A stretch of 32,236 nt of DNA from Gammaproteobacteria bacterium RIFCSPLOWO2_12_47_11 (GTDB lineage Bacteria; Pseudomonadota; Gammaproteobacteria; Eutrophobiales; Eutrophobiaceae). Position 1 is the stretch's first letter. Every line of letters starts with the position of its first letter. Location: contig MGYU01000105.1 in NCBI GenBank assembly GCA_001801885.1, positions 261-32,496 on the forward strand. The letters run 5' to 3'. The notes under the pieces are model-generated. The model saw nothing but the letters and a program-made list of their open reading frames with translations, made no database searches and was not told the origin of the DNA. This document shows positions 24,134 to 32,236 of this stretch, piece by piece. A program made the translations under genes and the position numbers.

Positions 24134-25188
24134 CAGTTTATCTGGTTGTAGTTTAAAAATATGCCGGCAAAAACTGCCGCACCAAACAAGTTATTATTCA
24201 AAAATGCCCTGAAGCAATGCTCAGGTATTCTATCTTTGATCAGGTATTGTTGATAGAGTGAAAAACACCCGGCCACCGCCAGCCCGGCATAATAAAACCA
24301 GTTTGCTTCCAGTCTGCCGCCCATCAGCGCCAGTGCCAACAGAACGAGAACCTGTATGACACCTATAATCGTCCGGTCAGCGTCTTCAAACAGGATGGCA
24401 GTAGATTTAATCCCCATCCTGATATCGTCTAACCGGTCCACCATGGCATACATGGTGTCATAGACAACGGCCCACAATACAGTCGCCATCAGTAATATCC
24501 AGGCTACAGCCGGGAGCGAACCGGTCTGTGCTGCAAAGGCCATTGGTACCGCCCAGCCGAAGGCAAGGCCCAGAAAAAATTGCGGTATATAGGTGTAGCG
24601 TTTGGTAAAGGGATAGAGGATAGCGAGTGCTGCACCTGCCAATGATAATTTTATGGCTAAAGGATCCAGACGTAGCACCAGCAGAAAGGCACAAGAGATT
24701 AATACAAATGCAACAAAAAGTGCCTCCCTGACGCTGACCTTGCCTGCCGGGATAGGGCGATCCCGGGTCCTGGCAACATGCAGATCAATATTCCGGTCTG
24801 CGAGGTCATTGATCACACAACCGGCCGATCGCATGATAATTACACCCAGGATAAAAATGATCAATATGGCAATGTCCGGCACACCCTCTGCTGCAATCCA
24901 CAGCGCCCACAACGTTGGCCAGAGTAACAGGAAAATGCCGATGGGTTTATCAAGACGCACCAGCCGTGCATATTGCGAGAGACGTTCCCGCATAAAAGGC
25001 CAATGGGTCCGGAGGAATATCAGGGTCTTGTGCAAGTACTTTTGCGCAAGACACAAACCAGCACCACACAACCTTATAAAGTTACGCCAGCCAGTCTGTA
25101 ATAATTTCAGGACGATCTGTAGCAGTTCCAGGCCATGGCCCGCCCATTTTTTTACAAGCGCGATTAATTGTTTCTGGCGTTCATGCAT
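24133..25188 (-). CDS. ubiA: 4-hydroxybenzoate polyprenyltransferase
   Basis: This 351-residue polytopic membrane enzyme attaches the polyprenyl tail to 4-hydroxybenzoate in ubiquinone synthesis. The first Asp-rich motif is [19 protein letters not shown] (127-145) and the second is [13 protein letters not shown] (in NDxxDxxxD / DxxxD style). About eight membrane segments begin near 82. The N-terminus carries about 65 residues before the point ([19 protein letters not shown]) where family members usually start. The extension is basic with hydrophobic patches. The ATG at 25188 lies inside the end of ubiC (25-nt overlap); an internal ATG at 24993 would give a normal-length protein. Which start is used is uncertain. 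Confidence 0.93.
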   Translation of the reverse strand: MHERQKQLIALVKKWAGHGLELLQIVLKLLQTGWRNFIRLCGAGLCLAQKYLHKTLIFLRTHWPFMRERLSQYARLVRLDKPIGIFLLLWPTLWALWIAAEGVPDIAILIIFILGVIIMRSAGCVINDLADRNIDLHVARTRDRPIPAGKVSVREALFVAFVLISCAFLLVLRLDPLAIKLSLAGAALAILYPFTKRYTYIPQFFLGLAFGWAVPMAFAAQTGSLPAVAWILLMATVLWAVVYDTMYAMVDRLDDIRMGIKSTAILFEDADRTIIGVIQVLVLLALALMGGRLEANWFYYAGLAVAGCFSLYQQYLIKDRIPEHCFRAFLNNNLFGAAVFAGIFLNYNQIN

Positions 25189-25721
25189 TTGATGACATCG
25201 GCTAGAAAGATCTCCACAACCAGGAGTGGTTTGTTTTTAATATAAAACATGGAACGTCTGCCCCATAATTCTGTTTCCTCAATATCCAGATTTTTTACAG
25301 CGAGAAGGAATAATCTGTCTTCCGGCAAAATCTTTGCAATTTCAATCCGGCCACGCCGGGCCTTGCGTTCTGAAAATAGGTAATCCCCCAGCGATCGTCG
25401 TCCCCAATGGGCCAGTCTGCGTTCTGCGCCGGTAAATGTGCTGGCGGGAATAATACTTCTCCCATACACCCACGGCAGATTGTTACATTTCAGATAGATT
25501 TCGCGTACCAGTGCGTATGCCCCGGCATGTAAACACAGGGCTTTAGCTTCATTAAATAATGGCCGCTGCCATGATTGTCCGGTCAATTCCAGACAGAGTT
25601 CTCCCGGACAATAGGATTCAAGTTGCTGTGTCAGTGATCCACTCTCGAGTAGTAGCTTGCGGAGTGATGACGGCAATGTCCTGGGATTGATATGCCCGGC
25701 CGGGCGCCAGCGTAAGCTCAA
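25164..25721 (-). CDS. ubiC: Chorismate pyruvate-lyase
   Basis: The enzyme converts chorismate to 4-hydroxybenzoate and pyruvate, the first ubiquinone-specific step. Conserved blocks are [29 protein letters not shown] and [27 protein letters not shown] start at 25721 gives 185 residues and is preceded by AAGGTG, a good Shine-Dalgarno that also contains the end of recG. A further in-frame TTG at 25742 has none. It overlaps ubiA downstream and nearly abuts recG, so all three are one transcript. Confidence 0.94.
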   Translation of the reverse strand: MSLRWRPAGHINPRTLPSSLRKLLLESGSLTQQLESYCPGELCLELTGQSWQRPLFNEAKALCLHAGAYALVREIYLKCNNLPWVYGRSIIPASTFTGAERRLAHWGRRSLGDYLFSERKARRGRIEIAKILPEDRLFLLAVKNLDIEETELWGRRSMFYIKNKPLLVVEIFLADVIKCMNARNN

Positions 25722-25722
25722 G

Positions 25723-27819
25723 TTACACCTTGCTGTAATCAATGTCTTTTCCGAGCCATCTGTCGACCAGTGGCTGGATGAGTTCCGGATATTGCTGCAT
25801 CAGTATATCCGCTGCCTTGTGTATGTCCGGGAGTAATCCGGCATCACGGATCAGATCGGCAATGCGTAATTCAGGGAGACCAGTCTGGCGCGTCCCCATC
25901 ATCTCTCCCGGCCCACGCAGTTCCAGGTCTTTTTTTGCAATTTCAAAACCATCATTGGTATTTCTCAGGGTTTCCAGTCTGATTTTAGCGGTTTCGCCCA
26001 GTGGAGGCTGATATAAAAGAACACAATCACTTTTTATACTACCACGTCCGATACGTCCACGGAGTTGATGTAATTGAAACAACCCGAGCCGCTCGGCATT
26101 TTCAATGATCATCAAGCTTGCATTTGGCACGTCCACGCCGACCTCTATCACGGTCGTGGCAACCAGTAACTGGATCTCCCCGGACCTGAAGGCGGACATA
26201 ATGGAATCTTTTTCCGCCGGCTTCAATCGTCCATGGATGAGCCCGACATTGATACCGTGAAGTTTTTCAGCAAGGTACAGGCTGGTATCCGTTGCTGCTT
26301 CACATTGCAGTACTTCAGACTCTTCTATCAGTGTACAGACCCAGTATACCTGCCTGCCTTCTGCGCAGGCACGCGCTATTCTTTCGATTACCTCGTCACG
26401 TTTTACAGTGGAAATAACGACCGTGTTTACAGGCAGGCGGTTGGGAGGCAGTTCATCAATGACGGAGAGGTCAAGATCGGCATAAATGGTCATGGCCAGT
26501 GTGCGAGGGATGGGGGTTGCCGTCATAATAAGTTGATGGGGGAAAATATCATCCACCATGCCCTTATCAAGTAAGGCGAGGCGCTGATGTACACCGAAGC
26601 GATGCTGTTCATCGATTATTATTAATCGTAACCTGGAAAACACCACATCCTGCTGAAACAGTGCATGGGTGCCAATGACGATGCAGGGGTTATTCCTTGC
26701 CAGAATGTCCAGGTGTTTATTACGTTCTGATTTCCCCAGCTTTCCTGTTAACAAAATGATGCTGACATCCATCGGCTGTAACCAATGTTTCAGGGTCTTA
26801 TAGTGTTGTTCTGCCAGTAGCTCGGTCGGTGCCATGATAGCAGCCTGATAACCACTCTCTATGGTTTTGATAGCTGCCAGTGCTGCAATGACCGTTTTTC
26901 CCGATCCAACATCACCTTGCAACAGTCTCAGCATCGGTCTGGTGTCCTGCATGTCTTGCTTGATTTCTTCAGCACAGCGCTGTTGCGCTGCAGTCAGCCT
27001 GAAAGGCAGTGCTTTCAGAAAGGATGCTGACTGGATGCCATCACCACCGAGAGGTGTAGCAATATGAGCCCGCACTTGCTTGCGCAGGCGTTGCAGTCCC
27101 AGGTATTGGGCCAGCAATTCCTCAAAAGCAAGACGTTGCTGCGCCGGATGTATACCGTCCATCAATTGTTGCGTTATTGCATCTGCTGGTGGCCGGTGTA
27201 CATAGGCGATGGCCTTGCCCAATTCAGGTAATTCAAATTTTTCCAGAATGGCATCAGGTAATAATTCAGTCAGTTCGTCCTGGGAATGCTCCAGCACGGC
27301 CAGCGCCTGGGTTGTCAGTTTCCGCAAAGTTGGTTGTTGTAATCCTTCTGTTGCCGGATAAACCGGGGTGAGCGTTTCATCGACAGGCAATTCCTGATCA
27401 GAAGCCAGCACCTGATATTCCGGGTGTACCATCTCCAGGGTCTGTGCACCATAACGTGCCTGCCCGTAGCAACGCAGCTTCATACCACGCTGCAGGCGTT
27501 CCTGTTGTGCCCGGGAAAAATAAAAAAAGCGCAAGGTCAATACGCCGGTACCATCACTGATGCGGCACAATAAAGAGCGGCGTTTACCATATCTAACCTG
27601 GGCGAATTCGATGTTCCCTTCTACCTGCATACTGAAACCGGATCTGAGTGCGCCAATAGGACACAACCGTGTCCGGTCGACATAACGCAATGGCATGTGA
27701 AACAGGAGATCCTTGATCGCATAAATACCGAGCCGGTTGAGTTTTTGCGCGATCTGTCCTCCAACACCGTGTAACATTGATACTGGCGCAGCCAGCGTCA
27801 GGGAAGGGGTCTTTTTCAA
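25723..27819 (-). CDS. recG: ATP-dependent DNA helicase RecG
   Basis: This 698-residue protein remodels stalled forks and Holliday junctions. A wedge/OB region (about 60-135) is followed by the helicase core: Walker A GDVGSGKT (302-309), box APTELLAEQH, DEQH (403-406), TATPIPRT, and the C-terminal motifs LIHGRLKP, VATTVIEVGVDVPNA and QLRGRIGRG. Length matches E. coli RecG (693). The start is a TTG at 27819; the first ATG (27777) would remove the N-terminal region that homologues have, so TTG is preferred. It sits 26 nt after ridA. Confidence 0.96.
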   Translation of the reverse strand: MKKTPSLTLAAPVSMLHGVGGQIAQKLNRLGIYAIKDLLFHMPLRYVDRTRLCPIGALRSGFSMQVEGNIEFAQVRYGKRRSLLCRISDGTGVLTLRFFYFSRAQQERLQRGMKLRCYGQARYGAQTLEMVHPEYQVLASDQELPVDETLTPVYPATEGLQQPTLRKLTTQALAVLEHSQDELTELLPDAILEKFELPELGKAIAYVHRPPADAITQQLMDGIHPAQQRLAFEELLAQYLGLQRLRKQVRAHIATPLGGDGIQSASFLKALPFRLTAAQQRCAEEIKQDMQDTRPMLRLLQGDVGSGKTVIAALAAIKTIESGYQAAIMAPTELLAEQHYKTLKHWLQPMDVSIILLTGKLGKSERNKHLDILARNNPCIVIGTHALFQQDVVFSRLRLIIIDEQHRFGVHQRLALLDKGMVDDIFPHQLIMTATPIPRTLAMTIYADLDLSVIDELPPNRLPVNTVVISTVKRDEVIERIARACAEGRQVYWVCTLIEESEVLQCEAATDTSLYLAEKLHGINVGLIHGRLKPAEKDSIMSAFRSGEIQLLVATTVIEVGVDVPNASLMIIENAERLGLFQLHQLRGRIGRGSIKSDCVLLYQPPLGETAKIRLETLRNTNDGFEIAKKDLELRGPGEMMGTRQTGLPELRIADLIRDAGLLPDIHKAADILMQQYPELIQPLVDRWLGKDIDYSKV

Positions 27820-27845
27820 TGGAATTCGGACAGGTGTTGTGTGCC

Positions 27846-28229
27846 TTATCCCATCACCATGACCGCATCCATTTCTACTTGCGCACCTTTGGGCAAAGAG
27901 GCCACACCGACGGCGGCCCTGGCAGGATACGGCTCCTTGAAATAATTGGCCATGATCTCGTTTATCAGCGGGAAGTGGGTCAGATCAGTGAGATAGATGT
28001 TCAGTTTGGCGATATCAGCCAGAGAACCGCCGGCGGCAGTTGCGACAGCACCGAGGTTATCAAACACCTGTGTGATCTGGGCACGCATATCGCCTTCTAT
28101 CAGTTCCATCTTTGACGGGACTAGAGGGATTTGTCCTGATAGATAAACGGTTCGCCCGATCTTTACTGCCTGCGAATAAGTACCGATGGCCTTTGGTGCA
28201 TTTTGTGTGCTGATGATTTCACGACTCAT
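27846..28229 (-). CDS. ridA: RidA-family enamine/imine deaminase
   Basis: The 127-residue protein has the Rid marks: [42 protein letters not shown] and [23 protein letters not shown] with the substrate Arg. RidA hydrolyses reactive 2-aminoacrylate-type enamines made by PLP enzymes. It is a small trimeric cytoplasmic protein. Its place between spoT and recG is a common gammaproteobacterial arrangement. Confidence 0.95.
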   Translation of the reverse strand: MSREIISTQNAPKAIGTYSQAVKIGRTVYLSGQIPLVPSKMELIEGDMRAQITQVFDNLGAVATAAGGSLADIAKLNIYLTDLTHFPLINEIMANYFKEPYPARAAVGVASLPKGAQVEMDAVMVMG

Positions 28230-28322
28230 AATGAATTCCTTTATTCAGTTAAGATATATTTTTGTAAAATTTATAAAAAAGTTCCTGGAAAGTACTTTTT
28301 ATTTGCAACTTTTAACTGTTTA

Positions 28323-30440
28323 TCATCGGCTGATCTGGGAAACGTGTTTTATATTCCTGATACGGCGCATGACATGTGCAAGGTGCTGCCTGTCACGTAC
28401 CTCAATAATAAATTCCAGGGTTGTATAGCGATCATCCTTGTCCTTGATATCAACGTTAATGATATTGGCCTCCTGGTCTGAAATGGCAGAGGCAACTGTC
28501 GCCAGCACACCGCGTTGGTTGGTGGCATTCATGCGGATATGTGCCGGGAATTCACGGCCTATGTGCTGGTCCCATTCAACATTAAACCATTTATCAGGCT
28601 GGTTTTTAAATTCGGCGATGTTTTTACAGGATTGATTATGGATCACAATTCCGCGCTCAGCCGAGGCAAACCCGATGATAGGATCGCCCGGTATGGGATA
28701 ACAGCATTTCGGGAAATTAACCACCATCCCTTCCGTACCTTTAATCACAAACGGTTTTGAATGCCCGTTGTTAATTTTTGCTGCATCATCAATCTTTTTT
28801 CCCGTAGCTGTTAGTTTGCGCGCAATCAACGGGGCAATGCGATTACCAAGGCCAATCTCCAGGAACAAGGCATTTTCATTTTCCAGTTTGTATTCCTTCA
28901 ACACCGTCTGGATCTGTCCGGCCGTCAATTGATCATATTGAACATTCAATATTTCCAGCTGTCTGTTCAACAGGCGTTTACCGAGTGTTATAGCTTCACT
29001 CTGCTGCAAGTTCTTCAGGTAATGCCGGATACTGGAACGTGCCTTGGCGGTCACAACAAAATTCAGCCAGGCCGGATTGGGTTGTGCGCCAGGTGATTTG
29101 ATGATCTCGACTGTCTGTCCGGAGAAGAGTTGCGTGCTGAGTGGCGCCAGCCGCCGGTTGATACGCACACCGGAACAGGAGTTGCCGACATTACTATGGA
29201 TGGCATAGGCAAAATCCACGGCAGTGGCGCCGCGCGGCAATTCGATAATTTTTCCCTTGGGTGTAAATGCATAAACGGCATCCGGAAACAAGTCAACTTT
29301 TACGTTCTCCAGAAACTCCTGTGAATTGCCGGCTGTCTGCTGCAATTCCATAATACTGTGCAGCCATTCACGGGCACGTTTATGCGCGCTGCTGCGCTCA
29401 CCGGTGTTACCGGTTTTATAGAGCCAGTGTGCAGCGATACCTGATTCCGCTACATCGTTCATTTCTTGAGCGCGAATCTGGACTTCTATAGGTACGCCAT
29501 AAGGCCCGAACAGAATAGTGTGCAGTGACTGGTAACCATTAGCTTTGGGGATGGCGATATAGTCCTTGAATTTACCCGGCACGGGTTTGTATAAATTATG
29601 TACGGTGCCAACCACCCGATAACAGGTATTGACTGAATCGACAATAATGCGGAAGGCATAGACATCATAAACTTCGTTAAAAGACAGGCCATTGTTTTTC
29701 ATTTTCTGATAGATACCGTACAGATGTTTTTCACGGCCTATGATCTGGGCCGGGATCTTTTCCTGCCGCAAGCGGCGGCGTAGTGCATTCCTGATCTTGT
29801 TAATGATTTCCTTGCGATGTCCGCGTGCTTTTCGCACCTGCTCGGTAAGGATGCGATGACGCATCGGGTAGAGTGCAGAGAAACCCAGTTCTTCAAGCTC
29901 CAGGCGGATGTTATTCAATCCCAGACGCTGGGCGATGGGGACATAGATCTCCAGGGTTTCGCGGGCTATGCGGCGACGCTTGTCCGGGCGTAAAGCGCCC
30001 AGTGTACGCATATTGTGCAGACGGTCCGCCAGCTTGACCAGGATCACACGGATATCATTGCTCATGGCCATCAGCATCTTGCGGAAATTCTGTGCCTGCG
30101 CCTCTTCAAAACTGTCAAAGTTGATCTGTGTCAGTTTACTGACGCCATCGACCAGTTCTGCCACGCTTTTGCCAAATTGACGGCTCAATTCCTGCTTTAC
30201 GGTTGGAGTATCCTCGATCACATCATGCAGCAGTGCTGCAATCAGGGTCTGGTGGTCCATATGCATGTCGGCGAGGATTTGTGCAACTTTCAGCGGGTGA
30301 TAAATATAAGGTTCACCGCTGACCCGGTGCTGGCCATCATGAGCACGGGCGCCAAAAGAATAGGCCTGTTCGATCTTTTCGACCTGATCAGGTGCCAGAT
30401 AAGTACTGACTTTTCTGACTAATTCATTTAGCTGTTGCAT
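28323..30440 (-). CDS. spoT: Bifunctional (p)ppGpp synthetase/hydrolase SpoT
   Basis: The 705-residue protein has the full Rel/Spo layout. The HD hydrolase domain is about 20-180 with HPLKVAQ and LLHDVIEDT (HD at 72-73), intact. The synthetase domain is about 230-350 (VYAFRIIVDS; FKDYIAIPKANGYQSLHT; VEVQIR-type block). The TGS domain starts near 390 (VYAFTPKGKIIELP) and the C-terminal ACT domain reads MNATNQRGVLATVASAISD. The intact HD site and length near 700 identify SpoT rather than RelA. It makes and destroys the alarmone in response to carbon, fatty-acid and iron stress. It lies downstream of rpoZ with a 133-nt gap holding a hairpin. Confidence 0.96.
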   Translation of the reverse strand: MQQLNELVRKVSTYLAPDQVEKIEQAYSFGARAHDGQHRVSGEPYIYHPLKVAQILADMHMDHQTLIAALLHDVIEDTPTVKQELSRQFGKSVAELVDGVSKLTQINFDSFEEAQAQNFRKMLMAMSNDIRVILVKLADRLHNMRTLGALRPDKRRRIARETLEIYVPIAQRLGLNNIRLELEELGFSALYPMRHRILTEQVRKARGHRKEIINKIRNALRRRLRQEKIPAQIIGREKHLYGIYQKMKNNGLSFNEVYDVYAFRIIVDSVNTCYRVVGTVHNLYKPVPGKFKDYIAIPKANGYQSLHTILFGPYGVPIEVQIRAQEMNDVAESGIAAHWLYKTGNTGERSSAHKRAREWLHSIMELQQTAGNSQEFLENVKVDLFPDAVYAFTPKGKIIELPRGATAVDFAYAIHSNVGNSCSGVRINRRLAPLSTQLFSGQTVEIIKSPGAQPNPAWLNFVVTAKARSSIRHYLKNLQQSEAITLGKRLLNRQLEILNVQYDQLTAGQIQTVLKEYKLENENALFLEIGLGNRIAPLIARKLTATGKKIDDAAKINNGHSKPFVIKGTEGMVVNFPKCCYPIPGDPIIGFASAERGIVIHNQSCKNIAEFKNQPDKWFNVEWDQHIGREFPAHIRMNATNQRGVLATVASAISDQEANIINVDIKDKDDRYTTLEFIIEVRDRQHLAHVMRRIRNIKHVSQISR

Positions 30441-30530
30441 GACAATAGTATATGCAAGGATGTGATATGCACTATACCATTAGAAGAGGGGTTATGTTTT
30501 GCGCCGGGTGTGACGCTGGAGTCGCTGAAT

Positions 30531-30555
30531 TCCCCCGCGTTTTCAGGACGGGGGA
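30531..30555. other. GC-rich hairpin between rpoZ and spoT
   Basis: TCCCCCG (30531-30537) pairs perfectly with CGGGGGA (30549-30555) around an 11-nt loop. No T-run follows on either strand, so it is not a standard intrinsic terminator. It could pause polymerase or protect RNA between rpoZ and spoT. Confidence 0.4.
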
Positions 30556-30573
30556 TACAAAACAGGTTCCGGG

Positions 30574-30837
30574 TTACTCCGGCATACGGAAACTGAGTTC
30601 GCTTTCCTCATCGGGATTATCAAAAGTATTGTTTTTGCCGATTTCGTCGATGTTGGATATGGTAATCAGTCCTTCTGCAATTTCCCGCAAGGCAAGTACG
30701 GTTGGCTTGTCCCTGTTTTCCTTTACCAGCGGGTCCGCACCAAAGGCAATATGCCGTGCACGCTTGGCCGCCAGTATGACCAGGTCATAGCGGTTATCTA
30801 CATTTTCAAGGCAATCTTCAACGGTTAATCTGGCCAT
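30574..30837 (-). CDS. rpoZ: RNA polymerase omega subunit
   Basis: The 87-residue protein begins [20 protein letters not shown], with [16 protein letters not shown] and the [13 protein letters not shown] block, all diagnostic of omega. It aids beta' folding and, with SpoT-made ppGpp, takes part in stringent control. The acidic C-terminal tail ([15 protein letters not shown]) is normal in length. It lies between gmk and spoT in the usual order. Confidence 0.97.
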   Translation of the reverse strand: MARLTVEDCLENVDNRYDLVILAAKRARHIAFGADPLVKENRDKPTVLALREIAEGLITISNIDEIGKNNTFDNPDEESELSFRMPE

Positions 30838-30884
30838 CAGTAAACCTCATCTTTCAATCATGAATTGGCGAATAGTGCGGCAGT

Positions 30885-31517
30885 TTACTGAATTTTTCCA
30901 CCTTCCGCCATCAGGCGTGCTGCAAATTCATGCCGGTCAGGGGCCACATACGGTTCGCCACGGCGTTTGGCTTCAATTATAGCCTTAAGCTCAGCCTGGG
31001 CAGACGTGAATGTGTCATTGATGATCAGATACTCAAATTCATTGTAATGGGAGAGTTCATCAAGCGCTTCCCGCATCCGGCGCTGGATCGTTGCCTCATT
31101 ATCCTGCCCGCGTCCACGCAAGCGTTCTTCCAGTGTGGCAAAGTCCGGTGGCAATATGAAAATACTTACAGTCTTGTCCGGCATCAGGGCCCGCATGTCC
31201 CGTGCACCCTGCCAGTCGATCTCCAGGATGACGTCTTTACCTGCTTGCAGTTGCTGTTCGACCCATAGCCGTGGTGTGCCATAGCGATAATCAAAAACAT
31301 GCTTGTATTCAAGAAACTGATCATTGGCCACCATCTTGTCAAAAGTCTTATCATCGACAAAATAATAATCTACACTTTCCTGCTCGCCCGGCCGTTTTGC
31401 ACGGGTAGTACAGGAGATCGATACCAGCAGATTGGGGATGCTTGCACACAGTGCCCGTACCAGTGTGGTTTTGCCTGTGCCAGAAGGTGCTGCGATGATA
31501 AATAAAGTGCCGGCCAT
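30885..31517 (-). CDS. gmk: Guanylate kinase
   Basis: This 210-residue enzyme phosphorylates GMP to GDP. The P-loop is APSGTGKTT (9-17). GMP-binding residues follow in SCTTRAKRPGEQESVDYYFVD, with EYKHVFDYRYGTP and DVILEIDWQGARD further on. Length and start match E. coli Gmk. It shares its direction and order with yicC upstream and rpoZ downstream. Confidence 0.97.
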   Translation of the reverse strand: MAGTLFIIAAPSGTGKTTLVRALCASIPNLLVSISCTTRAKRPGEQESVDYYFVDDKTFDKMVANDQFLEYKHVFDYRYGTPRLWVEQQLQAGKDVILEIDWQGARDMRALMPDKTVSIFILPPDFATLEERLRGRGQDNEATIQRRMREALDELSHYNEFEYLIINDTFTSAQAELKAIIEAKRRGEPYVAPDRHEFAARLMAEGGKIQ

Positions 31518-31541
31518 GTATTGATCAACCCGGTGTCCGGA

Positions 31542-32236
31542 TCATTCGATATTCTGGATCTGTTCGCGCATCTGCTCGATCAGTACCTTGAGGTTCACCG
31601 AGGCATTGCTGCAATCGTAATGAGCAGATTTGGAACCCAGTGTGTTGGTCTCACGGTTCAGTTCCTGCATCAGGAAATCCAGGTGGCGTCCGACCGGTTC
31701 AGGACTGTCCAGCACACGCCTGACTTCCCTGATATGCGTTTCCAGCCGGTCCATTTCCTCGGCGACATCATATTTCTGTGACAGCAGTAATATTTCCTGT
31801 TCCAGACGTTCCCTGTCCAGTTCAACCTGAAGTTCCTGCGCCCGCAACAGCATTTTTTCACGCAGACTGGTCAGTATGTCCGGGATATTGTTTTTAATAT
31901 CGGAAACGATAGCGGCAGCAGCGTCACATCTTTCCAGGATGATCCCCTTCAGTTTTTCACCTTCACGCTGGCGTGTCTCCAGCACCACGTCCAGCGTTTT
32001 ATCCAGTTGTTGTAACAGTGGTCCACCGATGATCTCCGGGTCTGGTGTTTCACGATTGATAACGCCGGGCCAACGCAGAATATCGAGTGTATTAATGGGA
32101 GCGGCATCAGGAATACACGCCTTGATTTCATTGGCGGAAGCAAGCAACGCTTTGACCAGATCGTTATTTACCATCAAAGCGGTATCGCCGGAAATTGCAG
32201 GTTCGTAACGTAATGTGCAATCCACCTTGCCACGGC
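31542..32236 (-). CDS. yicC: YicC-family endoribonuclease (partial, N-terminus beyond window)
   Basis: The reading frame runs off the window edge; the visible part (about 231 codons) covers the C-terminal four fifths of a family of about 287 residues. The first visible codons read RGKVDCTLRYEP, the YicC N-terminal block. Later blocks are DILRWPGVI, REREGEKL-like QREGEKLKGII, PVGRHLDFLMQELNRETNTLGSKS and a C-terminal EQMREQIQNIE. YicC proteins are RNases linked to small-RNA turnover. It precedes gmk by 24 nt. Confidence 0.94.
   Translation of the reverse strand, partial: RGKVDCTLRYEPAISGDTALMVNNDLVKALLASANEIKACIPDAAPINTLDILRWPGVINRETPDPEIIGGPLLQQLDKTLDVVLETRQREGEKLKGIILERCDAAAAIVSDIKNNIPDILTSLREKMLLRAQELQVELDRERLEQEILLLSQKYDVAEEMDRLETHIREVRRVLDSPEPVGRHLDFLMQELNRETNTLGSKSAHYDCSNASVNLKVLIEQMREQIQNIE

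Noticed and set aside
24653-25192. A 179-codon open frame on the plus strand opposite ubiA
   Set aside because: It is fully antisense to a clear ubiA gene, rich in Ser/Arg as expected for a shadow frame, and has no known motif.
28276-28300. AT-rich hairpin AAAAAGT/ACTTTTT between spoT and ridA as a terminator
   Set aside because: The stem is almost all A-T, and its T-run is part of the stem, so termination strength would be low.

Overview
The window looks like chromosomal DNA of a gammaproteobacterium. The evidence is the order yicC-gmk-rpoZ-spoT-ridA-recG-ubiC-ubiA, the order birA-coaX-SPOR protein-tRNA-Thr, a CysB regulator and an L,D-transpeptidase. The sulfur genes (CysB, an APS-reductase-type CysH, a TauE/SafE transporter, a mercaptopyruvate-type sulfurtransferase) would suit one of the sulfur-using orders, but I cannot place the species. 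No phage, complete insertion sequence or CRISPR array was seen.

Layout. Positions 1-665 hold the end of an rRNA operon: the 23S 3' end, a spacer carrying an inverted-repeat mini-element, 5S and an intrinsic terminator. Positions 704-3216 hold an AT-rich pair of cyclic-di-GMP genes on the minus strand, a degenerate GGDEF-EAL protein and an HD-GYP protein whose HD motif has lost its histidine. gloB follows (3470-4252, minus). On the plus strand, 4429-6953 carries a zinc metallopeptidase overlapping an ATP-grasp ligase, then a cysteine-poor FmdB-like protein with its own promoter. Positions 6973-8651 hold a TetR regulator with a very clear operator and promoter, plus a periplasmic metallo-beta-lactamase-fold hydrolase. 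After a small YdcH-like gene and a terminator comes the sulfur block: TauE/SafE transporter, cysB, thioredoxin-like protein and cysH.

Positions 12437-18052 mix signalling and envelope genes: an FHA protein, an exported YqgE/AlgH-family protein overlapping a lipoprotein aminopeptidase, a sulfurtransferase, and a membrane protein with a periplasmic VWA domain and a cytoplasmic FHA domain. Positions 18211-20776 are the compact birA-coaX-SPOR unit. A tRNA-Thr(UGU) follows, with a promoter whose -10 box contains the stop codon of the SPOR gene. Positions 20956-24133 look like a cell-wall remodelling group: a TPR protein and an L,D-transpeptidase sharing related C-terminal domains, and a convergent periplasmic M14 peptidase of the MpaA type. 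The rest (24133-32236, minus) is the housekeeping run ubiA, ubiC, recG, ridA, spoT, rpoZ, gmk and a yicC gene cut by the window end.

The best candidates for undescribed biology are the metallopeptidase/ATP-grasp pair, the exported YqgE/AlgH protein with its lipoprotein peptidase, the VWA-TM-FHA protein with an acidic threonine-repeat tail, and the peptidoglycan group with twin C-terminal domains. Functions are read from motifs by eye; no database search was run.
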